Source of the DNA: Micractinium sp. NFX-FRZ
Taxonomy: Eukaryota; Chlorophyta; Trebouxiophyceae; Chlorellales; Chlorellaceae
NCBI GenBank assembly: GCA_029339195.1
Contig: JAPTJF010000681.1
Location: 1-21,527 of the forward strand
Direction: 5' to 3'
DNA: 21,527 bases
Shown one piece after another: positions 1 through 8,418 of this stretch; position 1 is the first letter of the stretch; each line of letters begins with the position of its first letter. Both the position numbers and the translations under genes were made by a program. The notes beneath the pieces are model-generated. The model saw nothing but the letters and a program-made list of their open reading frames with translations. It made no database searches and was not told the DNA's origin.

Positions 1-52
1 ATACGACACACACATTTGCAGTCATGGGCCTCCTCACAGGGGCAGCGCAGCC

Positions 53-87
53 GGCAGGCGGCGGCAGGCGGCGGCAGGCGGCGGCAG
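53..87. repeat. 10-bp tandem repeat (about 3.5 copies)
   Basis: The unit GCGGCAGGCG is repeated about three and a half times. It is flanked by a longer direct repeat of about 20 bp: the sequence from 19 to 38 recurs at 84-103 with two changes, both copies beginning GCAGTCATG. The flanking pair suggests a local slippage or duplication event. No function is visible. Confidence 0.8.
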
Positions 88-99
88 TCATGCGACTCC

Positions 100-330
100 T
101 CACCACGTGACGCCGCGTGCGCCTGCCGGCCGCTGCTGCACCAAGGCCGCGTTGTGACGAGTCTTCTTCGCCGCAGGGTACTTTCCACAGGCATGGTGCG
201 CTTGCAAGCACCACCGCCACAGCCCGATACCCATCGCCGTCACGCCGCAATTGGGGCACATTGTTGCCTCATCGCAGCACTTCTGCACCTCGTTGTCGAC
301 GGAGGTCGCAGTCGCGGAGTGGCCCTTGAC
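100..330 (-). other. Possible terminal exon of an unknown minus-strand gene with a CxxC motif
   Basis: On the minus strand one frame stays open from about 380 to a stop at 100-102. It contains CCDEATMCPNCG, followed about 20 residues later by CLQAHHACG, which is a spacing that could bind zinc. Upstream, another minus frame (about 345-480) reads through GKCGIETRYAKEVYGTA and joins only by a frame change. I found no splice pair that connects the two, so this may be a small intron-containing gene, a frameshifted relic, or chance. Local GC looks lower than in the rest of the window. I do not recognise the family. Confidence 0.25.
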
Positions 331-604
331 TGTTCCGATATGCGGCTCGCGGTTCCATACACTTCTTTAGCATATCGGGTTTCGATTCCGCACTTGCCGA
401 GCGCGATCGGTCCAGCGGCCCGGCGGTCTTCGCCGGCGCGCAGCATGTGCTGTGCGTAGCCCCCTATACATGGGGTCCTCACCCAGCCCATGTTGCGTCT
501 TGCGCATTGCCGATCGACTTTGGTAGCCTGTTTGGTTATTTCAGTGCGCTCTGTTACCGCAGTGCCGTCGCAACCGGTCCCACAACCCTCGCCAGCCCGG
601 CACC

Positions 605-2474
605 ATGGCGCAGTGCCTAGCCCAGCTGCGCTCGCTGCCCCTTGCGCCGCAATGTGTGTGCAGTACCAGCGGCCGTGGCGGTGGTGCGCCAGTAGGAGCG
701 CCAGCCAGGTGAGGGCGCTTGTCAGGTGGGGCCCGCACACCACGTGGGACTCTCCCAGCCGACTGCCTGCCCATCCGCAGCCCTATCTGTGTGCGAGCGT
801 CGCCCCCGAGACCCTGCTGCTGGTGTAGGCTGGCAGCAGCGGCGCCGCCGCCGGGCGGGCAGCAGCAGCGGCGGCGGCGAGGCGCGCTGGCAGTCGTGTT
901 CAGCCAGCCAGAAACCAAGGTGAGGGCCTGGGCTGCAGGGATGTGACAGTCCGACTTTTGTATGATGCCAAGGTCAAGGGCAGCACTTGCGTCAGGCACT
1001 GCTAGCCAGCCAGCCAGCCAAGGGGGCACGTGCGGCCCGCCACCCTCCTACGCTTGTTGCAACCGGTGGGTGGGCTTCCGGATGCGGCGGCAGGCGGCAG
1101 CTGGGCTGCGCTTGGCTGGCTGATGGCCACTGACCCACGGCCTGCAGCAGAGCCGTGCATACCCTTTAGCCAAGCGTACGGCCTGCTGCCGTGCCGGTCT
1201 GTACCGGCGCGCTGCCCGTACCGTTGCTGCCAGGCAGCTGCTCGCTGCCACGCAAGTGCCACCTGGCATGCGAGGCGTTTGTTGCAGCGCCGGAGCATGC
1301 CGCTTCCTGGGTCACTACCAGAAGCACGCTGCCGTCTGCTGCGTACCCAGGATCCAACGGCAGGATGCAGCCAAACCCCGCTGTGATGACACCCCCCAAC
1401 CCAACCCATCACCCCCCACACATGCATGCCCCACACCGTGACGCAGACCGAGGCCGAGGCGCATACAGAGAAGTACGGCCTCGAGGCGGGGCTTTTTAAA
1501 GTGTTCACGGCCAAGAACGCAGATGGGCTGACCAAGGGGCAGCAGGTGGGCGCTCGCAGGGCGGCAGCTGGGGCGCACTTGGGGAGGGTGGCTAGTTGGC
1601 GTGCCCGGCTGGCTGGGAAGCTGCACTTAAGCGCAGGCATGTGTGTGCCCCTGCACCGCGCTGCACCCCGCTGCTGCTGCTTCACCCTACAATCGCTTTC
1701 CAGCCCACCTCGGTCTTTCTCGTTGGCCCAGTAGCTGCTGGCACTTTTTGCAGCAGCAATCCAGCACTTGCCTCCTGATCGCCACCCATCTCCTTTGCTG
1801 TCATCACCACGCACCACCTCTTGGCTCACCGCTGCTTCTCCCTTGCCCCGTGGTCCATCTGTCGACAGGCCAAGCAGCTCCTGGCGCGCTACGGCAGCGC
1901 CTACCTCATCACCTCCATCTCCTTTGCCATCGTCTCCATGGCCGCCTGCTACGTGGCCGTTGATTCTGGCGTGGACGTGGCGGCCCTGCTGTCCAAGATT
2001 GGCATCCAGGTATGGAGGGGCTTTGGAACGACTTCTACAAGAGGCAGGGTAGGGTGGCTGTTGGTGTTGCATGCTTGCAGGCACAACAAAGGAAACATAC
2101 CCCAGAAGTCAGAGGAAGCAGGGCATGAGGCACGCATCTCATGGGTTGGCAGCAGGCAGTTGACCGCAGTTGGCACGAGTGGTGCATGGGTAGGCAGCAT
2201 GCGTGCAAGTGCGCCACCAAGCCAGGACCGCAGCCCGTCACCCCCGCCTGACGCCCGCTGCACCCCCTGCCGCCTGGCGTCTCCCCTCCCTGCTCAGGTG
2301 ACCGGCACCAGCGAGACGGTGGGCACGTTTGCCATTGCGTATGCTGCCCACAAGGCCCTGTCTCCCGTGCGCTTCCCACCCACGGTGGCCCTCACACCGG
2401 TGGTGGCAAAGTGGATTGGCAAGGAGCCCGCAGCCGCCCCCGCCGCTCCCGAGCAGCCCGGCGGCAGCGAGTGA
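605..2474 (+). CDS. DUF1279 (FAM210-like) membrane protein, probably organellar
   Basis: Five exons, 605-708, 829-919, 1447-1545, 1869-2009 and 2298-2474, join in phase to give 203 residues. The start sits in CACCATGGCG. Residues 1-60 are rich in Ala, Arg, Gln and Pro, poor in acidic residues and contain RRRR, like a plastid or mitochondrial transit peptide. The DUF1279 core follows: EKYGLEAGLFKVF at about 73-85, AKQLLARYG at 99-107, a hydrophobic helix at about 109-129, then ETVGTFAIAYAAHK at 151-164 and RFPPTVALTPVVAKWIG at 170-186. The tail is Ala/Pro-rich. Plant members of this family are predicted chloroplast proteins; animal FAM210 proteins are mitochondrial. The molecular role is not settled, so I assign none. 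A TGTAA lies about 460 bases past the stop. The two short 5' exons are the least certain part. Confidence 0.85.
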
Positions 2475-2930
2475 AGTGCCCAAGCTGTCGCTCAGCAGGC
2501 CCCACCGTGGCGGCCCGCCTGTGGAGGAACCGCCTTACAACTGCCATTTGTTTTGGAGTAGCGCCAGGTCTTTGGGGGTGCCCCTGCGGCACCAACCCAC
2601 CGGGTCAGGGCAGGGCACGGGCAGGCAGGCACCTTTGCAACCAGTGTACCCACAACCCCTTCCGTCTGCCCTGCCTGCTGCCATGAGCCCTGCCGGCGCC
2701 TCGTGTGTGCCATGTGTGTGTGTACGTTTTTCCATCCTGCCGCCGCTCTGAGTTTTTCCCGGGGCGGGCCCCCACCCCATTTGATTGATCACCGACCCCT
2801 CACGATTGCCTGCCCCCCTTCCTGCCTCAGCCTCCCTTCCGCCAGCACCGCCCCAACCGCACGGCGCAACCAACCGTGCCCGCCTGCCTGCCTGTCCCCC
2901 ATTTTGACGCGTTCACCACAGCCTTTCCGT

Positions 2931-2935
2931 TGTAA
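2931..2935 (+). promoter_or_regulatory. TGTAA poly(A)-type signal of the DUF1279 gene
   Basis: TGTAA is the usual polyadenylation element of green algae. This copy is 456 bases past the DUF1279 stop, which implies a long 3' untranslated region of a kind common in these algae. No closer copy was seen. Confidence 0.45.
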
Positions 2936-3034
2936 TACTCGCTTCCGTGAAAGTTTTAAGAGTGGGTTACATGAAGCACGCAGGGTCAACAGCCATGGGA
3001 GCCAAGCAGGTGTGGTTTGCACCGTTCATCTCAG

Positions 3035-3051
3035 GCTGGCGCAACGCCAGC
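3035..3051. repeat. Inverted repeat, 7-bp arms, 3-base loop
   Basis: GCTGGCG and CGCCAGC are perfect inverse complements separated by CAA. The element lies about 190 bases upstream of the nicastrin start codon and 35 bases before a second stem-loop. It could form in DNA or RNA; its function is unknown. Confidence 0.6.
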
Positions 3052-3085
3052 AGGGCAGGGCATCTCGAGGTTTGACTCGCCGTCA

Positions 3086-3102
3086 CGAAAACAGCGTTTT
3101 CG
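3086..3102. repeat. Inverted repeat, 7-bp arms, AGC loop
   Basis: CGAAAAC and GTTTTCG pair perfectly around AGC. It lies about 140 bases upstream of the nicastrin start codon. The AGC loop is the same as in the stronger palindrome just upstream of the carboxypeptidase gene at 14281-14301. Confidence 0.6.
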
Positions 3103-3240
3103 GCTGCTTCTGATCGTCGACATCGGTTCGGAAGCAGCAGTAGCGGCATCCGAAATGAGCCGAGTGCCTTCTCTCATGATCACCCTGTTCACCTTCTGAG
3201 CCTTGAGCCGTCGCGGCGTCTATACACACGTTCTGCATCA

Positions 3241-6200
3241 ATGGCGCGCATGATGCAGCTACAGCCGGCCGCCTGGTGCCTGCTGCTGCTGTTCGGCACC
3301 TGGCGCCTTGCGGGCGCGCAGCAAATCGAGACTGTAACAGACCTGCAGCAGCGGATATACACCGAGATGCCGCTGGGGCGCGGCCACAGCGGCGACGCCT
3401 GCGTGCGCCTGCTTTGGGCGGGCGGCGTCGTGGGGTGCGCGGCGCCGACGGGGCAGGAGGCAACCGAGGGCCGCCTCCTGCGCCTCACCGACCTGCGCCA
3501 ACCAGACGAGTACCCAGGTAACAGCAGGGCACAACTGAAAGCTGCTTCAATGGGATTTGTGAGCGGCCCAGGCACCTGCCAGCAGAGCTGACCACCCCCA
3601 CTTGCCGCTGCCCACCCGCTCCTCCCAACGACCCCTCTCCTCTCCCCGCCCTAACCCCCACCCCACAGACGACGCTGTCTACTTGCTGCCCCCTGAGCTT
3701 CTGGCCGACTTCCTGCTCCAGTGCCAGGAGCAGCCCTCTCTTGCTGCCCGCGTGCGAGGCGTGCTGTCGGAGCCGCTGCCGGCACCTTGGTACAGCCAGG
3801 CGGCGGCAGCCCCGCTGGCTGAGTTTGCCCTGTACACCAACAACACTTACGCGTGGAACCCTACAGGTCGGCATGCTGCTAGCCAGGGGGGGACTGCTGC
3901 TGTGGCGGTGGCGGGCGCAGCAATGAGCTCCCTGGCACGCGCATTGGTGGAGGGCGCAGCAGCCTAGGCATGGCAACAGTGCAGCACGGGAGCTGTGCGA
4001 CAGCAGGGCAGGCGGCTCATGGCAGGGGCTGCTCCTACCGCCGCTGCTGCCGGCAAGTGCCCTTCAGCAAGGCTGGGCTGGTGGAGCACGGCACCCCTCC
4101 TCCTGCAGTCTGGATACGTAGTCCCGCTCCCCTGCCTGACGCACTGCTGATGCTGCCTGCCTGCCCACCTGCCCGCGTGTGTCCCTCTCTTGCAGGCAAG
4201 GGCCTCAGCAGCCTCCCCATCCCCTTCCCAGTCTTCTTGCTCGACAACACCACATCCCAGAACGCCCAGGAGCGGGCGACGTACAACGAAGAGCAGGTGG
4301 GTGCTTGCCTGCGTCTCCGGGAGTGGTGGGCGGGTCACTGTGCATGTGGTTTGGGCGCAGAGGAGCTAAGTGAGGAGGCTGTGAGGCAGCTGGATCTCAG
4401 GCTGGCAGACTGGGTCCGGGGCGGCCCCTTGGCCCAAAGCCTGGCTGCATGTGTGTGATGTGTTGGGAAACGCATTGGGGGATGCCCTTCCCTCCCCTCC
4501 CCTAATGTCCAAGCAGCACATGAACGGCGCCCTGCACTACGCAAAGATGAGGCTTACCATGGAGGCAGCCGCCGGCGGCAACAGCAGCGCCTGCCTGGCG
4601 GAGCGCAGCTGCCTGCCGGTGGGCGGGCACAGCGTGGTTGCCGCGCTGCCGGCGCTTGGCACAGCGGGCACAGCAGGCGCAGCAGCAGCGGGTGGTACCG
4701 CAGGTGCCAGCGGCGACGAACTGCCAGCCATCTGGATACTGTCACAGTTTGACAGCACAGCGCTGTTTCACGAGGCGGCGGTGGGGGCTGAGTCCCCAGT
4801 GTCCGGGCTCATCGCCATGCTGGCAGCCGCTGAGCTGCTGGGCAGCGCCAACGCCAGCTCAGCGGTGGGGCAGTACCGTCAGCGGTACTGCCGCCGCCTC
4901 GTGTTTGTGGCGCTGGGTGGCGAGCCCTGGGGGATGATGGGCAGCAAACGGCTGCTGTGGGAGGCGGCCAACGGGAGCAGCGCTTTGGCTGGGCTGGGCC
5001 TCGCGCCCGACAGAGCGGCAGCGGTGAGTGGGGCTCCCGCGTGCTGGTGCTTGCATGAGGGAAGCAGGGGGCACAACTTTACTTTTGCAGTGAAGGGGTT
5101 GCTTGGCGGGCGGGTAATGCCGGTGCAGCCGAGCAGCAGGGGCAATGGGCCATCACCTGTGGCGGCACCGTTGGAATCTGCATAACCGTGCTCTCATTAC
5201 ATCCCTCATACCTCGCCTCCTGTCTGTGGGCCCGACACACATCGCCATATCTGCCTCCCCTGCTCCCTGCCCTGCGCCTCCCTGCCCTGACTGGGTGCAG
5301 GTTCTGGAAGTGGGCCAAGTGGGGCGGGCTCAGCGGAAGCAGCAAGGCGGCGCCCCTGAAGACATGCAGCTGTTTGCACACACGCCCGCCGGCGGCGCGG
5401 AGGCAGCCGCCGGCATGCTGGCGGCACTGCAAGCGGCTGCAGGGATGCTCAACAGCAGCAGCAGCGGCGGCGGTGGCGGTGGCAGCGGCAGCGGTCCAGG
5501 GGGTGCGGTGACAGTGACCGCTGCCTCGCCCACGCTGCCGGGTCTTCCTCCCACAGCCAGCGCCGGCTCTTTTGTGCGGGTGCTTGGCAGCGGCGGCGCA
5601 GCAGGCGCAGCGGGCGGCGGGGTGCCGGCGCTGCTGCTGGCAGATTTTGAGGCGGCCTTCCAGGGACCCACGTTCCAGTCGCATTACGACACAATGGAAG
5701 GGGTGGAGGTTGATAGCATTGCCAGCGCAGCAGTGGTGCTGGCGCAAGCGGCGCACTCGCTGGCGCTCGGCGGCGGGGATGGCGCCGCGTGCGGCGGCAA
5801 TGGCACGGCGGCTGGGGAGGCAGGGGAGGGGGCTGTGCCTCCTCTGCCGGTGGATTATGCAGCGGTTAAGGGGACAGTGGAGGCTTTGATGCAGGTGTGT
5901 GGGTGAGGGGGAGTGAAGATCAAAGCCGGGGACGCTGCGACTTCTGCAGGCGGGCCATGCAGCAGCGAGTGCCTGCCTGCAAGCCAGCCTCCCCTGCCGC
6001 CCCGCCTGCCCTGCTGACAGATGACCCTGCATGCTCCACCCCCTGCATGCCTATGAGTCACATAACGGGGCACAAAGGGGTCACCAATCTGCGCCCCCGC
6101 AGTGCCTGCTCAACTCCACGCTGGGCCTGAACTGCCCGCTGGCCCGTGCCATGATGACACCAGTCAATGGGGGCAGTTTGGGCCATTACGTCGGCATCCT

Positions 6201-7978
6201 GCGTTCCCTCACGGCAGGTGCGCTGTGTGGGGCATCTAGGGGAATGCATGCGGGCTTGGTGTATGGGCGGGTGGGGAGGGCCACTTCACTTGCACTTGTA
6301 CTCTCATGCAGCGGGCACATGTACGAGGGCTGGGGTGGGTTGTGGGGGGGTGGGCAGTCAGGGTCGGATACCGCCCCTGCACATCGACGTCCCCTGCTCC
6401 CTCTCGACAGGTGCAGGCGGTGTGGGGCATCGGCAGCATCAGGGCTGTGGGTTGCAGTGTGGGGCGGCAGGCGGCAGTGCCGGCAGGAGGGCAGGGCAGG
6501 TGCGCCCGCAGACTGGGCAGCGCACCTGGCTGTGCTTAGAGCATCCCCAGGTTCGAGCATGCTCCGCCTGCAGCTGCTCAACTGCTGAACCCTTGTACCT
6601 CCTGTTGTGTGGCCATGCTTTCTTGCAGACCCGCAGGAAGCTGATGCCAACATCAAATCCGATTTCGAGCGATTCATCTGGAACTGGCTCGCCTTTGCCA
6701 CCCGCCCCAAGCCCGCCAACAGCAGCAGCAACGGGACGGGAAGCAGCGGCGGCGGCGGCAGCGGGGCCGACGCTGATTTGCAGCGCTGCCAGCCGCTCAA
6801 TGCGACCGCCTGCCCGTCCGGCTTTGTGTGTGCGGGGTCACGCAGCATCAAGGGGTGAGGCGGCTGGGTGGGGTGAGGCAGGTTGGGGGCAAGCGGGCAC
6901 GCACAGCGCCGGGCAGTGCAAGGCAGACCGTCGGGGGGGATGCCCGCTGTGCACTGCTGGGCCTGCATTCCTGCAGAGGCAGGGGTGCAAAACATGTGAC
7001 GACATTGTGCAGTCTACCTGCGTTGGAGCAGGTGTGCCACCTGGCAAGCTGTGCCGCCGCCCGCATCGCACCTTCCACGCTTGCCCGCCCGGCAGCGCAC
7101 TGCGTGTCGCGCCACTCCCGCTCCTGTCGCTCTGTCCGTCCCCACCCTCTCACTCACGTTGCACGGCCTGTCCCGCCCTCCCCCTTTGCCCTTCTCCTCC
7201 CTGCCCGCAGCCCTGATGGCGAGGGATTCTGCTTGAATGCCACCGTGCGCTACGTTCCCTCCTACAGCACGTCACTATTGTGCGATGGCTGTGATGGAGC
7301 CAACACAAATTACGAGTTCCGCTGGAAGCTGACAGAAGCGGCGGCGCAGTGGTGGGTGGGCGACGGCGGTGGGTGCGGTATGTGGTGTGGATGGCAGGTG
7401 CACGTGCTCTTGTGTGGGTGGCATGCGTTTGAGTGTGTTGGGATGTGGTGTGGGGGCGCAGTGTGAGCTGCATGTGCGTGTCAAAAGTGTTTTATGGATG
7501 ATGCTGCAGAGGCCATGCACACAGCTGCTGTGGGGCATGCCAGGCGGACCGCCGCAGCTGCAGCCCTGGCCCACCCTGGCACGCACGCTGTGCCCACCCG
7601 CGCTCATCTCCACCTCCCCCTGCCTCCCCTGGGCCTCCGTGGCTCGCACTCTGAGCCCACCTTGGGCTCGCCCCCATCTCTCTCCTCTTGGCCCTGCCTT
7701 GGCACGCACGTTGCCTCCGCCACGACTTGTCCCCATCCCCCCTGCCTCCCCTGGCCCTCCTCTGCTGCTGCAGGGAGCAGCAGCACGGGTGGCCGCCCGA
7801 CCCGGTGTGGACGGAATCCAACTGGCCATCCAACACCCCATCCCTCACCCTCTACCTCAAAGAAGACCCTTGGGTGGAGAACGTGCTGCTGGGGGTGGGG
7901 CTAGCGGTGGCAGCTGCCAGCGTGGCAGGCGTGCTGGGCGTCCGGTTTGCCTACCACCGCAAGCTCAAGCGGCAGTGA
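3241..7978 (+). CDS. NCSTN: Nicastrin, gamma-secretase complex subunit
   Basis: Nine exons (3241-3517, 3669-3866, 4196-4296, 4517-5023, 5301-5894, 6103-6217, 6629-6854, 7211-7351, 7774-7978) join in phase with GT-AG introns and encode 787 residues. Nicastrin is the type I glycoprotein that gates substrate entry to the presenilin protease. A signal peptide spans about 1-26. Family blocks seen in order are NNTYAWNPTG, LPIPFPVFLLDN, SSACLAERSCLPVGG, ESPVSGLIAMLA, LVFVALGGEPWGMMGS (Glu328 aligns with the substrate-recognition Glu of animal nicastrin; animal DYIGS is altered, as in plants), FQSHYDTMEGVEV, RYVPSYSTSL and PDPVWTESNWP. One membrane helix lies at about 757-776, followed by a short basic tail. 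Many N-glycosylation sequons fit a lumenal domain. The protein is longer than human (709) or plant forms, mainly through Gly/Ser inserts at about 412-429 and 628-645. Confidence 0.93.
5451..5508 (+). repeat. Gly/Ser low-complexity coding insert in nicastrin
   Basis: AGC and GGC codon runs encode NSSSS followed by a Gly/Ser run at about residues 412-429. It sits between the ectodomain lobe and the conserved FEAAFQGP block, so it is probably a surface loop. A second tract of the same kind lies at about 6719-6765 in exon 7. Confidence 0.75.
7579..7760. repeat. Minisatellite of three 60-62 bp copies in the last nicastrin intron
   Basis: Three imperfect tandem copies start at 7579, 7641 and 7701. 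Each opens with GGCACGCACG or GGCTCGCACT and runs into a C/T-rich stretch. They fill much of the intron at 7352-7773 and end just before its acceptor, so copy number could vary without touching the coding sequence. Confidence 0.7.
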
Positions 7979-8085
7979 GGGAGGCGCCAGGCTGGCAGGG
8001 GGTGCGACGAATCGTGGTCTGGCAGGCGGCGTGCTCAGCCTCGTGCCGCCTGCTATCTGGTGCGCTGTCGTGCCAGCCCAAGTAG

Positions 8086-8090
8086 TGTAA
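8086..8090 (+). promoter_or_regulatory. TGTAA poly(A)-type signal of nicastrin
   Basis: It lies 107 bases past the nicastrin stop codon and is the first TGTAA downstream. It matches the green-algal polyadenylation element. Confidence 0.55.
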
Positions 8091-8256
8091 GCAATGCTGC
8101 ACCAGACAGAGCTACGCCAGACGGGCAGGGGGCGGCAGGCGAGGCCAGCCCGGCCCAGGGGTGCGTTATTGCCTAGAGATGCCAGGGTTAGCGGCGAGGG
8201 CTGGGCAATTCAAGAGTCAACGAGGGCTGCCTGGCAGTGTGTGCATGGTCAGAACT

Positions 8257-8261
8257 TTACA
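8257..8261 (-). promoter_or_regulatory. TGTAA poly(A)-type signal of the carboxypeptidase
   Basis: Read on the minus strand this is TGTAA, about 158 bases past the carboxypeptidase stop at 8419-8421. Confidence 0.55.
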
Positions 8262-8418
8262 AGTCGTACGTACAAGTCACATCCCCGGCCTGCCAGCGGC
8301 GTGCAGCAGGGTGGCCAGGTGCGCACACACGAGGGGTCACCCCATAACGACGTGGTCATGCAAGGTTGTGTGACGTCGGCACTAGTCGCCAAGGCTTGAT
8401 GCTGAGGGGTCACAGCGG

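Larger units (their letters stand above)
2475..3240. other. Intergenic: 3' flank of the DUF1279 gene and promoter side of nicastrin
   Basis: The first part is pyrimidine-rich and probably forms the 3' untranslated region, ending near the TGTAA at 2931. From about 2935 the composition is less GC-rich, and two compact stem-loops occur at 3035-3051 and 3086-3102. I found no coding exon here. Confidence 0.6.
7979..8418. other. Convergent intergenic region between nicastrin and carboxypeptidase
   Basis: This gap holds the 3' ends of two genes transcribed toward each other. A TGTAA on the plus strand (8086-8090) and one on the minus strand (8257-8261) lie about 170 bases apart, so the predicted transcripts need not overlap. 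No further coding signal was seen. Confidence 0.65.

Noticed and set aside
1002..2084. A 360-codon minus-strand open frame opposite the DUF1279 gene
   Set aside because: It is antisense to introns and exons of a well-supported gene, has no recognisable domain and is low-complexity.
5079..6032. A 317-codon minus-strand open frame opposite nicastrin exon 5
   Set aside because: It is the antisense shadow of a GC-rich exon with Gly/Ser codon runs.
6411..6420. Possible extra acceptor CTCGACAG inside nicastrin intron 6
   Set aside because: No conserved nicastrin sequence follows it, and skipping it gives the expected LTADPQEADANIKSDF junction.
6167..7216. A 349-codon plus-strand open frame within nicastrin
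   Set aside because: It is out of frame with the conserved nicastrin blocks and mainly covers introns 6 and 7.
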